Assembly (NCBI RefSeq): GCF_011927955.1
Contig: NZ_JAATJN010000001.1
Location: 930,001 to 994,000 of the forward strand
DNA: 64,000 nucleotides
Source: Brevibacterium marinum
Lineage (GTDB): Bacteria > Actinomycetota > Actinomycetes > Actinomycetales > Brevibacteriaceae
Direction of reading: 5' to 3'
This document shows, in pieces, positions 34,310 to 42,115 of this stretch. The first letter of the stretch is position 1. The number at the start of each line of letters is the position of its first letter. The translations under genes and the position numbers were made by a program. The notes under the pieces were generated by a model that saw only the letters and a list, made by a program, of their open reading frames with translations, searched no databases and was not told the origin of the DNA.

Positions 34310-36361
34310 GTGAGCACTCACGTCTTCGAATCGGTCACCCGATTCGCCACTCGCGCCGCCGTTCCCATCGTCGTCATCCTCGGACTCGCCGCGGGCCTGG
34401 CCGCGATGCTCTTCACGGGAGCGGCCGAGGCGACGCTCCTCAACGACCCCGGCCCCTACGTCCGATTCGGGCTGCCGGCGGCGAAATTCGTCTTCAACAT
34501 CTCCATGGCCCTGACCTTGGGCGCACTGATGTTCGCCCTCCTCATCCTCCCTCGTGCCCGAGGCCGTGGCCGCAGCCGAAAACAGGCCGCCGCGAAGACA
34601 GGGGCTGCTGAGGACGAACCTCTCAATGGCCTGTGGGAGAAGACGCTGAAGATCGCCGAGGTGGCCTCGGTCGTCTGGACGATCTCCGCCGTGGGAGTCC
34701 TCGTCCTCACCATGGCCGACACCGTCGGCGCCCAGGCCTACGTCGACTTCTCCAATCAGCTCGGCGTCTTTCTGACCCAGATCGCCTTCGGCCAGCTGTG
34801 GACGCTCATCGTCGTCCTCATCGCGGTAGCTTCGACCCTGTGCTTCGGCACCCGCTCCTACCTCGGCATCGCCATCGCCGGCGTGCTCGGCGTCGGTGCG
34901 ATGATCCCCTTGGCCCTCATGGGCCACTCCGCCGAGGCCTCCGGCCACAGCCAGGCCGTCAACAGCATCGGACTGCACCTGGTGGGCGTGACGATCTGGC
35001 TGGGTGGTCTCTTCGTCATCGCCATACTCGGCTCCGACTTGGCCAAGTCAGCTCAGCTGCGGACGACGATCGAACGGTATTCGTCGTTCGCGCTCATCGC
35101 CTTCGCGGTCGTCGCCTACTCCGGCGTCGTGAATTCGCTGCTGCGCGTCCACAGCTTCGACGATCTCATGACCCCCTACGGTCAGGTCATCGTGGCGAAG
35201 GCGCTCGGCACGATCCTGCTCGGCTTGATCGGCTTCTGGCATCGGCAGTTCGTCATCCGACGGTTGGGGGCAGCCGCCTCGGCGGCACGGGAATTCTGGC
35301 GACTCATCGTCGTCGAATTCGTCATCTTCGGTGCCACCATGGGACTGGCGGTCGCGCTGTCGCGGTCCCAGCCGCCGGTGCCGCAGGAACCCGTGGGCGA
35401 TCCGTCCCCGGCCGAGATCCTGACCGGGGAGCCGCTGCCGCCGCCGCCGTCATTCGCCCGGTACTTCACGGAATGGTCCCTCGACCCGCTGTGGGTCGTC
35501 GTCGCGGTGGGCCTGTCCGCGGCCTACATCGCCGGATTCGTCAACCTCCGCCGCCGAGGCGACACCTGGCCGATCCATCGCCTCGTCAGCTGGCTGCTGG
35601 GCATGGTCCTGCTCGTCTACGTCACCTCGGGGGGTGTGCGTGTCTACGGTGAGATCCAGTTCTCCGCCCACATGATCCAGCACATGCTGCTCGTCATGGT
35701 GGTGCCGCTGCCGATGGTGCTCGGCGCTCCGATCACGATGCTCATGCGCGGGACGAAGGCGCGCACGGACGGGTCGCGCGGCGTCCGCGAATGGGTGCTG
35801 TGGCTCGTCCACACTCCGTACATGCGGTTCTTCGCCCACCCGATCTTCGCGAGCGTGAATTTCGCGGGTTCCCTCGTCGTCTTCTACTACTCGGGCGTGA
35901 TGAAGTACGCGCTCGAATGGCACCTCGGCCACGAGCTGATGATCATCCACTTCCTGGGCGCCGGCTATCTCTTCGCGCAGGCGCTCATCGGCATCGACCC
36001 CGGCGTGAAGCGGCCCGCATATCCGCTGCGACTGCTCATGCTGCTGATCACCATGGCCTTCCACGCGTTCTTCGGCATCTCGATCATGAGCTCCGAGGTC
36101 CTCATCGAGGGCGACTGGTTCGGCAACATCGGTGCTGACTGGGGGTATTCGGCCATCGAGGACCAGCAGTTGGGAGGCGGAATCGCCTGGGGAATCGGCG
36201 AGTTCCCCACCCTGTTCATCGCGATCATGGTGGCCGTGCAGTGGTCGAAGTCCTCTGACCGTGAGGCCAGACGCATCGATCGCCGTGAGGCACGCACCGA
36301 TGACGCGGAGCTTCGTGCCTACAACGACATGCTCGCCTCGATGGCCCGACAGGGCAGATGA
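34310..36361 (+). CDS. CopD-CtaG fusion membrane protein
   Basis: A 683-residue polytopic membrane protein. The N-terminal half (about 1-345) is a CopD-type copper-resistance domain with about eight helices, and the C-terminal half (about 380-640) is a CtaG-type cytochrome c oxidase assembly domain with HMIQHMLLVMVVPLPM and repeated His residues on helix ends. In related proteins these move copper to the oxidase. The GTG at 34310 starts STHVFESVTRFATRAAVP. Upstream ATG codons are out of frame. The C-terminal tail is basic and cytosolic. It follows the HU gene but has its own upstream region of 240 bp. The fused form is common in actinobacteria. Confidence 0.92.
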   Translation: MSTHVFESVTRFATRAAVPIVVILGLAAGLAAMLFTGAAEATLLNDPGPYVRFGLPAAKFVFNISMALTLGALMFALLILPRARGRGRSRKQAAAKTGAAEDEPLNGLWEKTLKIAEVASVVWTISAVGVLVLTMADTVGAQAYVDFSNQLGVFLTQIAFGQLWTLIVVLIAVASTLCFGTRSYLGIAIAGVLGVGAMIPLALMGHSAEASGHSQAVNSIGLHLVGVTIWLGGLFVIAILGSDLAKSAQLRTTIERYSSFALIAFAVVAYSGVVNSLLRVHSFDDLMTPYGQVIVAKALGTILLGLIGFWHRQFVIRRLGAAASAAREFWRLIVVEFVIFGATMGLAVALSRSQPPVPQEPVGDPSPAEILTGEPLPPPPSFARYFTEWSLDPLWVVVAVGLSAAYIAGFVNLRRRGDTWPIHRLVSWLLGMVLLVYVTSGGVRVYGEIQFSAHMIQHMLLVMVVPLPMVLGAPITMLMRGTKARTDGSRGVREWVLWLVHTPYMRFFAHPIFASVNFAGSLVVFYYSGVMKYALEWHLGHELMIIHFLGAGYLFAQALIGIDPGVKRPAYPLRLLMLLITMAFHAFFGISIMSSEVLIEGDWFGNIGADWGYSAIEDQQLGGGIAWGIGEFPTLFIAIMVAVQWSKSSDREARRIDRREARTDDAELRAYNDMLASMARQGR

Positions 36362-36363
36362 CT

Positions 36364-36378
36364 GCACACCTCGTGTGC
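36364..36378 (+). terminator. Short stem-loop after the CopD-CtaG gene
   Basis: GCACAC (36364-36369) and GTGTGC (36373-36378) form a perfect 6-bp stem with a three-base loop two bases after the stop. It is weak for a terminator. Confidence 0.35.
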
Positions 36379-36616
36379 GGGAATGTGCAGGAACAATTCC
36401 CGGATTCGAGCCCTGAGTGCGCCCGTTCGGCGGCGATATGAGTCAGACTGTTGCATGGATGATATCGAATCCGACGTTGCATAATCCGTGCCCATGGCGT
36501 GGACCTGAAACCGCATAGCAGGGGTTTGCAGGCACGCATGCCGCCGGACTGGGGCGTCACAGCGAGTCGATCCGCACATTCAACGGTGACGCGGATCGTG
36601 GAAATCAAGGAGAGTC

Positions 36617-37972
36617 ATGAGTTCTTCGAGCAATGCAGAGAGGAAGACGATCCGTGCACAGCTGCGCAAGGTCGTCGCCGCCTCGATGGCCGGAACCGTC
36701 GTCGAGTGGTACGAGTTCTTCCTCTACGGTTCGGCAGCCACACTGGTGTTCAACCACATTCTGTTCCCACCGTCCGATGACCCCCTGACACCGATTCTGG
36801 CCGGTTTCGCGACTTACGCGGTCGGCTTCGTCGCCCGCCCCATCGGCGGCATCGTGTTCGGCCACTTCGGCGACAAATACGGTCGCAAGAAGCTGTTGCA
36901 GCTGTCGATCGTCCTCGTCGGCGCGGCCACATTCCTCATGGGCTGTCTGCCGACCTTCGAGCAGATCGGCCCCTTCGCACCGATCCTTCTCGTGCTTCTG
37001 CGCGTCGTCCAGGGATTCGCCGTCGGCGGCGAATGGGGCGGAGCCGTCCTCCTCGTCGCCGAACACGCACCCGACAAGGAACGCGGCTTCTGGTCCTCGT
37101 GGCCGCAGTCGGGTGTGCCGCTGGGCAACCTGCTGGCCACCGGTGTTCTCTTCGTGCTCACCGCAACGCTGACCGAAGAGCACTTCCTCTCATGGGGCTG
37201 GCGCGTGTCCTTCTGGCTCTCGGCGATCATCGTCCTCATCGGCTACTACATCCGCACCCGCGTCTCCGACGCACCGATCTTCGAGCAGGTCCAGGCCGAG
37301 GAGATCGAAGAGGGCGTGGACTACGGAGTCAAGGCCGTCTTCAAGCGCTACCCGCGTGAGGTCTTGTCCGCGATGGGTCTGCGGTTCGTGGAGAACATCC
37401 ACTACTACATAGTCGTGACCTTCTCGATCACCTATCTGGCCGTTGCGGTCGGGATCGAATCGAACGAGATTCTGGGCCTCCTCCTCGGAGCCCACGCGAT
37501 CCATGCGGTTCTCGTCCCGCTCGTCGGTGCCCTGGCGGACAAGGTAGGACGCAAGATGCCCTACGGCATCGGCATCGTGCTCACCGCCTCGTGGGGTTTC
37601 TTCGCCTTCCCGATGTACGACACGGGCAGGGCGTGGCTGATCTTCCTCGCCCTGCTGCTCGGCCTCATCTTCCACGCCCTGATGTACGCCGGTCAGCCGG
37701 CCATCATGTCGGAGATGTTCCCGACGCGCATGCGCAACTCCGGAGTCTCGACCGGCTACCAGGTCACGGCCATCGTGGCGGGATCGTTCGCGCCGATCAT
37801 CGCCAGTGCGCTGCTGCAGCAGTTCGACTCCTCGGTGCCGATCGCGGTCTACCTTCTGATCGCCGCTGCGATCTCGATGGTCGCGCTCCTGTTCACCCGG
37901 GAGACGAAGGGCATCGATCTGCGTTCACTCGATCAGGTGGACAAGGATCGTCGCCACGCCGCCCGGCGATGA
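36617..37972 (+). CDS. MHS-family major facilitator transporter
   Basis: A 12-helix proton symporter of 451 residues. SMAGTVVEWYEFFLYGSAATL near 25 is the MHS signature, GHFGDKYGRKKLLQ near 82 is the loop 2-3 motif, and GEWGGAVLLVAEHAP near 135 is also typical. ADKVGRKMPYG marks the second half. Carriers of this group import small organic acids or osmolytes. The ATG at 36617 follows AAGGAGAG. A hairpin ends it and a 3-hydroxybutyrate-type dehydrogenase follows 142 bp later on the same strand, so a hydroxy- or keto-acid is a reasonable guess for the substrate, but it is inference. Confidence 0.9.
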   Translation: MSSSSNAERKTIRAQLRKVVAASMAGTVVEWYEFFLYGSAATLVFNHILFPPSDDPLTPILAGFATYAVGFVARPIGGIVFGHFGDKYGRKKLLQLSIVLVGAATFLMGCLPTFEQIGPFAPILLVLLRVVQGFAVGGEWGGAVLLVAEHAPDKERGFWSSWPQSGVPLGNLLATGVLFVLTATLTEEHFLSWGWRVSFWLSAIIVLIGYYIRTRVSDAPIFEQVQAEEIEEGVDYGVKAVFKRYPREVLSAMGLRFVENIHYYIVVTFSITYLAVAVGIESNEILGLLLGAHAIHAVLVPLVGALADKVGRKMPYGIGIVLTASWGFFAFPMYDTGRAWLIFLALLLGLIFHALMYAGQPAIMSEMFPTRMRNSGVSTGYQVTAIVAGSFAPIIASALLQQFDSSVPIAVYLLIAAAISMVALLFTRETKGIDLRSLDQVDKDRRHAARR

Positions 37973-37994
37973 CCGGTCGGCAGTGACACCTGTT

Positions 37995-38026
37995 CGGGCG
38001 GTGTCGGCGTGCGTCGACACCGCCCG
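37995..38026 (+). terminator. Stem-loop after the MHS transporter gene
   Basis: CGGGCGGTGTCG (37995-38006) and CGACACCGCCCG (38015-38026) form a perfect 12-bp stem with an eight-base loop, 22 bp after the stop. No T-run follows it. Confidence 0.75.
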
Positions 38027-38114
38027 GATGCGTCACGTAAGACGCTGCAGGCCCGAGAGACTCGGACACCGAGGCGCACAGCTGAAGACATGAACGGAAG
38101 GCGAAGGAACAGCA

Positions 38115-38861
38115 ATGGTCGATCTCAGCAGCAAACGGGCACTCGTCACCGGGGGAGCCTCCGGCCTCGGCAAGGCGATGAGCGAAGCTCTCGCCTCGGC
38201 GGGGGCCCACGTCATCGTCGCCGACGTCGACGCGGATACCGCGGAAGCCGTGGCCGACGACGTCGGGGGCCGGGCCTGGACCGTCAACCTCGCGGACACC
38301 TCGGCGCTGGATGGGGTCGATCTCGATGTCGACATCCTCATCAACAACGCAGGCATTCAGCGGATCCACCCGATCACGGAATTCCCGCTCGAGGAATGGC
38401 GACTCATCAGCACCCTCATGCTCGAAGCGCCGTTCGTGCTCACGAAGGCCGCTCTGCCGGGCATGTACGAGCGCGGATGGGGTCGGGTCATCAACCTCTC
38501 CTCGGTCCACGGTCTGCGCGCCTCGGCGAACAAATCCGCGTACGTGGCAGCCAAGCACGGGCTCATGGGCCTGACGAAGACCACCGCGCTCGAGGCGGGC
38601 CCACACGGTGTGACCTGCAATGCGATCAATCCCGGCTATGTGCTCACACCGCTGGTCAAGGGCCAGATCGCCGATCAGGCGAAGACGAACGGCATCAGTG
38701 AGGACGAGGTCCTCGACGAGGTCTTCCTCGGCCACTCCGCGGTGTCGAAGCTCGCCGAGCCCGCCGACATCGCCCAGCTGGCACTCTTCCTGGCCAGCGA
38801 CTCCGCCGCCGTGATCAACGGCAGCGCCCACAGCGTCGACGGTGGCTGGTCCGCCGCCTGA
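38115..38861 (+). CDS. Short-chain dehydrogenase, 3-hydroxybutyrate dehydrogenase type
   Basis: An NAD-dependent SDR of 248 residues that most resembles 3-hydroxybutyrate dehydrogenase, which turns 3-hydroxybutyrate into acetoacetate. The cofactor motif is TGGASGLGKA near residue 12, then INNAGIQ near 78, the catalytic Ser in NLSSVHGLRAS near 130 and Tyr-Lys in SAYVAAKHG near 143. The segment QAKTNGISEDEVLDEVFLGHSAV near 190 is typical of the BdhA group. An MHS carrier is upstream and a thiolase is elsewhere in the window. The stop codon is in phase with a 15-bp tandem array. Confidence 0.88.
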   Translation: MVDLSSKRALVTGGASGLGKAMSEALASAGAHVIVADVDADTAEAVADDVGGRAWTVNLADTSALDGVDLDVDILINNAGIQRIHPITEFPLEEWRLISTLMLEAPFVLTKAALPGMYERGWGRVINLSSVHGLRASANKSAYVAAKHGLMGLTKTTALEAGPHGVTCNAINPGYVLTPLVKGQIADQAKTNGISEDEVLDEVFLGHSAVSKLAEPADIAQLALFLASDSAAVINGSAHSVDGGWSAA

Positions 38862-38940
38862 GGGCGCGCTGTCTGAGCTCGCGCAGTCTGAGGTTGCGCA
38901 GTCTGAGGTTGCGCCGGCTGAGCTCGCGCGGTCTGAGCTC
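38851..38940. repeat. Tandem repeat of 15-bp units anchored at a stop codon
   Basis: Five clear units at 38866, 38881, 38896, 38911 and 38926 follow GCGCNGTCTGAGSTY. The stretch 38851-38865, which contains the TGA of the dehydrogenase gene, matches at 10 of 15 positions in the same phase, with the TGA in line with the TGA of each unit. The array ends 23 bp before the convergent LysR gene. Confidence 0.9.
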
Positions 38941-38962
38941 GCGCGGGCCGGGTGAGGACGGT

Positions 38963-39838
38963 TCAGAGGACTTCGAGGACGCTGCGGACCCCGGCATTGC
39001 GCAGGGACTCGTGGCGGACCGAAGCCCAGTAGGAGACCGGTTTCGAGAACTCCTCGGGCAGCACCTGCACCAGTCGGCTGTTGTTCGCGGCGAGGAAGTC
39101 GGGCAGGATGCCGATCCCGACCCCGTTGGATGTCGCGAGGACGTGAGCATGCACCGAGGTGGAGCGGAAGAACCCCTTGCCCCGCGGCAGCGCATTGCCC
39201 GCCTCGTCGAGGTCATCGACCTGCAGCGAATTCTCGATGTAGTAGATGAGCCGGTGATCGGCGAGCTCGTCCATCGTCATCGGCATCGTGTGCGAACGCA
39301 GGTAATCGCGCGAAGCGTAGAGCTGCAGCCGGTAGTCGCGGATGAGCTTCGCGACGCTGCGCGGAGCATCCGGCCTGCCGACGACGACTTCGATGTCCAC
39401 GCCCGAACGGTACTGTCGGGCCCGCTGGGTCGCGGTGATGAGTTCGAACTGCAGACCCGGATGACTGCGTTGCAGGTGAGCCAACGCCGGGACCGCGTAT
39501 TCGAGTGCGAAGGCCTGCGGGCACGCCAGCCGGATCGTCCCGGACAGGGCCGAGTCGGCGTGAGCGTCGATGCGGCCCAAGGCGGACTCGATGTCCTCGG
39601 CCACGGGCAGCAGATGCCGACCGGCGGAGCTGAGCTCCCAACCGTCGGGCGTGGCCACGAGCATCCGCTCGCCGTAGGCCTTCTCCAAGGCGGCGACGCG
39701 TCGGGACACGGTGGTGTGGTTGAGGCCCAGGCTGTGCGCGGCGGCCGTGAACTTGCCCAGACGGGCCACGGCGAGCAGCGTGAGCAGATCCTCCGGAGAG
39801 ATCTGCGAACCCGAGCCACCTGGTGCATATGAAGCCAT
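38963..39838 (-). CDS. LysR-family transcriptional regulator
   Basis: A 291-residue regulator. The N-terminal winged helix-turn-helix reads LLTLLAVARLGKFTAAAHSLGLNHTTVSRRVAALEKAYG (residues about 19-57), followed by a periplasmic-binding-like effector domain that starts near 92. The histidine-threonine-threonine recognition helix is unusual only in its His. The ATG at 39838 has GAGTC upstream. It is divergent from the 3-hydroxyisobutyrate dehydrogenase gene, with an inverted repeat in the 141-bp gap, so it probably controls that gene and itself. Confidence 0.92.
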   Translation of the reverse strand: MASYAPGGSGSQISPEDLLTLLAVARLGKFTAAAHSLGLNHTTVSRRVAALEKAYGERMLVATPDGWELSSAGRHLLPVAEDIESALGRIDAHADSALSGTIRLACPQAFALEYAVPALAHLQRSHPGLQFELITATQRARQYRSGVDIEVVVGRPDAPRSVAKLIRDYRLQLYASRDYLRSHTMPMTMDELADHRLIYYIENSLQVDDLDEAGNALPRGKGFFRSTSVHAHVLATSNGVGIGILPDFLAANNSRLVQVLPEEFSKPVSYWASVRHESLRNAGVRSVLEVL

Positions 39839-39865
39839 AGTGACTCCATCCTATCTGCGTACGCG

Positions 39866-39889
39866 CACATATCCGGTGCGGAATATGTG
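39866..39889. promoter_or_regulatory. LysR-type operator candidate
   Basis: CACATAT (39866-39872) and ATATGTG (39883-39889) form a perfect 7-bp inverted repeat with a 10-base spacer, between the divergent lysR and dehydrogenase genes. Its size and T-A ends fit a LysR activator site. Confidence 0.6.
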
Positions 39890-39979
39890 ATTCTGCCGCG
39901 CCTGTGCCGCCCCGATGACTGGCGTAATGTGAGTGGGAACACTGCAACATACTGCGAACATGATGCGAGGAGGCATAGT

Positions 39980-40885
39980 ATGTCGACGATTGGATGGATC
40001 GGCCTGGGGAACATGGGCCGTCCGATGACTGCGAATCTGGTCAAGGCCGGGCACACCGTCAACGGCTTCGATCTCGTGGCGATCGCCGTCGAGGAGGCGG
40101 CCAAGCACGGGGTGAATCCAGTGAAGTCCGCCGCCGAGGCGGTCGCCGGTGCCGATATCGTGTTCACGATGCTGCCCAAGGGTGAGCACGCCCGTGCGGT
40201 CTACCTCGAAGCCGACGGAGTCCTGGCGCATGCCGACACGAAGACTCTCCTCGTCGACTCCTCGACGATCGACTTCGACTCCGCCCGCGCCCTGCACGCC
40301 GAGGCGGCCGACGCCGGATTCCGCTTCGTCGACGGTCCGGTCTCCGGCGGCGTCACCGGTGCTGAGGCCGGCACGCTGACCTTCATGCTCGGCGGCAGCG
40401 ATGAGGACGTCGCCGAGGCCAAGACCTTCATCGAGCCGATGGCCGGCAACATGTTCCACGCCGGCGGCTCGGCCGCCGGTCAGGCCGCGAAGATCGTCAA
40501 CAACATGATGCTCTCGATCAGTCTGCAGGGCGTCGTCGAAGGTGCCGTGCTCGCCGATCGCTTCGGGCTCGACCCGAAGGCCTTCTACGACATCGCGACC
40601 GTGTCCTCCGGCGACTCCTGGCCGCTGCGCACCTGGTACCCCGTGCCGGGGGTGACCGAGACCGCGGCCTCGAACAACTCGTTCAAGCCCGGGTTCGCCA
40701 CGGCGCTCATGCACAAGGACGTCGGGCTCGCACTTGCCGGTGCCCAGACTCAGGGGCTCGACCTGCCGGCAGCGAAGCTCGTCCACGCGCAGCTGCAGAA
40801 GCTCGTCGACGAGGGCCTCGAAGGACTCGACACTTCGGCGCTGATCAAGAACATCGACGCGAGAGCACCGGGACTGCCGGAATAG
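39980..40885 (+). CDS. mmsB: 3-hydroxyisobutyrate dehydrogenase family protein
   Basis: Beta-hydroxyacid dehydrogenase of 301 residues. The Rossmann motif is IGWIGLGNMGRPM at 3-15, the substrate loop DGPVSGGVTGAEAGTLTFM near 117-135, and the catalytic lysine in GQAAKIVNNMML near 170. This places it with 3-hydroxyisobutyrate dehydrogenase of valine breakdown, and a tartronate-semialdehyde reductase is the main alternative. The ATG at 39980 follows GCGAGGAGGC. It is divergent from a LysR regulator. The stop TAG spans the join of a 15-bp duplication, and a 21-bp tandem array follows. Confidence 0.88.
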   Translation: MSTIGWIGLGNMGRPMTANLVKAGHTVNGFDLVAIAVEEAAKHGVNPVKSAAEAVAGADIVFTMLPKGEHARAVYLEADGVLAHADTKTLLVDSSTIDFDSARALHAEAADAGFRFVDGPVSGGVTGAEAGTLTFMLGGSDEDVAEAKTFIEPMAGNMFHAGGSAAGQAAKIVNNMMLSISLQGVVEGAVLADRFGLDPKAFYDIATVSSGDSWPLRTWYPVPGVTETAASNNSFKPGFATALMHKDVGLALAGAQTQGLDLPAAKLVHAQLQKLVDEGLEGLDTSALIKNIDARAPGLPE

Positions 40886-40991
40886 GGACTGCCGGGCAGT
40901 CCCGCAACGACAACCCAGCAACCAAACGCGACAACCCAGCAACCAAACGCGACAACCCAGCAACCAAACGCGAGAACCCAGCAACGCAACG
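40870..40991. repeat. 15-bp duplication across the stop plus four 21-bp tandem units
   Basis: GGGACTGCCGG occurs at 40870 and 40885 (15-bp period, 12 of 15 matching) and the TAG stop at 40883-40885 crosses their junction. After it, units at 40908, 40929 and 40950 are identical 21-mers starting CGACAACCCAGCAACC, and a fourth at 40971 has three changes. The last unit runs into the long hairpin at 40988. Confidence 0.92.
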
Positions 40992-41047
40992 GGTGGCAGG
41001 TTCTCTTCGAAATCCGTTCGATAATCGAAGAGAACCTGCCACCCGTT
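40988..41047. repeat. Long perfect stem-loop, candidate dispersed hairpin copy C
   Basis: A 23-bp arm at 40988-41010 pairs perfectly with 41025-41047 around a 14-nt loop that contains TCCGTTCGAT. Both arms end in TCGA at the loop. It lies between mmsB and the YggS gene, 87 bp before the latter, and follows a tandem array. Confidence 0.92.
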
Positions 41048-41133
41048 TCCCCATTCACGCTCGCGGAGGGGATTCCCACGTCGCACGCCACCTACGATCT
41101 GCAACTTCGGCGGGTCCGTGCAAGACTGGAAGC

Positions 41134-41874
41134 ATGAGCTCCTCAGATCCATCCGAACCGCTGAACCCGGACGCCGCTGCTCCCATCAGGGACCACCTCG
41201 ACGAGGTGGCCGCACGCACGTCTGCCGCCGCCGAGGCGAGCGGACGGACGATTGCCGACGTGAAGGTTCTGCTTGCGACCAAGACCCAACCGGCCGAAAA
41301 GATCCGCGTCGCGATCGAGCACGGATTCACACTCATCGGCGAGAACAAGGTGCAGGAACTCGTCGGCAAGGCCGAGGAGCTCGACGATCTCACGCACGAG
41401 GCGCACCTCATCGGTCCGCTGCAGAAGAACAAGGTCAACCACACGCTGCGTCACGCGCACTGCATCCAGTCGATCGACAACCTGGAACTGGCGAGGAAGA
41501 TCAACAACCGCCTCGGCGTGCTCGACGAGACCGTGGACTGCTTCGTGCAGGTCAACACCTCCCGCGAGGATTCGAAGTCCGGCATCGCGCCGGAGGACGC
41601 CGAGGCGCTCATCGTCGAGCTGCGAGACCTGACTCGGATGAGACTGCGCGGGCTCATGACGATCGGCCTGCCCGGGCGCACGGCCGAGGAGATCCGTCCC
41701 AGCTATACCGACCTGAGGGAGCTGAGTCAGAAGCTCATCGGTTCGGGGATCATGCCGGCCGAGGCGAACGAGCTGTCGATGGGGATGAGCAGCGACTTCG
41801 AGCTCGCCATCGCCGAAGGCGCGACCATGGTCCGCGTCGGATCCAGCGTGTTCGGAGCCCGCGACTACAGCTGA
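41134..41874 (+). CDS. YggS/PROSC-family pyridoxal-phosphate homeostasis protein
   Basis: A 246-residue PLP-binding single-domain barrel that regulates free PLP and has no known catalytic activity. The cofactor lysine is in VKVLLATKTQPAEKI near residue 50, IGENKVQELVGKAEEL near 70 is the family signature, IGPLQKNKVNH near 93 and MSMGMSSDFELAIAEGATMVRVGSSVFG at the end (in two parts) complete the fold. In actinobacteria this gene is often next to ftsZ, but here it is alone after mmsB. The ATG at 41134 follows GGAAGC. A degenerate 23-bp tandem array begins at its stop. Confidence 0.93.
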   Translation: MSSSDPSEPLNPDAAAPIRDHLDEVAARTSAAAEASGRTIADVKVLLATKTQPAEKIRVAIEHGFTLIGENKVQELVGKAEELDDLTHEAHLIGPLQKNKVNHTLRHAHCIQSIDNLELARKINNRLGVLDETVDCFVQVNTSREDSKSGIAPEDAEALIVELRDLTRMRLRGLMTIGLPGRTAEEIRPSYTDLRELSQKLIGSGIMPAEANELSMGMSSDFELAIAEGATMVRVGSSVFGARDYS

Positions 41875-42015
41875 GCGCGTGACCGGGTGAACCCGAGTCG
41901 GGCGATCACGTGAGCCCGAGCCCGCGCAGCCGCAAGCGCCCGTGCCGGGCGACCACATGAGCCCGTGCCGCGCGACGGCATGACCCAGAGCCGCGCAACC
42001 GCGTGCGCGTGAAAC
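41875..42015. repeat. Degenerate 23-bp tandem array starting at a stop codon
   Basis: Units near 41900, 41923, 41947, 41970 and 41993 share GGGCGAYCACRTGAGCCC, with one of 24 bp. The stretch around the TGA stop of the YggS gene (GCGACTACAGCTGAGC) resembles the unit with TGA in the same place. Confidence 0.65.
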
Positions 42016-42115
42016 GTGCCCGCGAGGGCGTCACCCACCGGAGCCCACCTGGGTCATTGGTCACATGATGACATCCGTCCTGCCGCCTCGGCGGGGAAAA
42101 TGTGAAAATGGGACC

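Noticed and set aside
38815..39216. An open frame encoding a repeated LRLRNLRLREL pattern
   Set aside because: It is the reading of the 15-bp tandem array in a frame kept open because 15 is a multiple of three. It overlaps the SDR and LysR genes.
40750..41091. An open frame with repeated FGCWVVA units
   Set aside because: It reads through the 21-bp tandem array on the minus strand. It has no ribosome binding site and overlaps the mmsB end.
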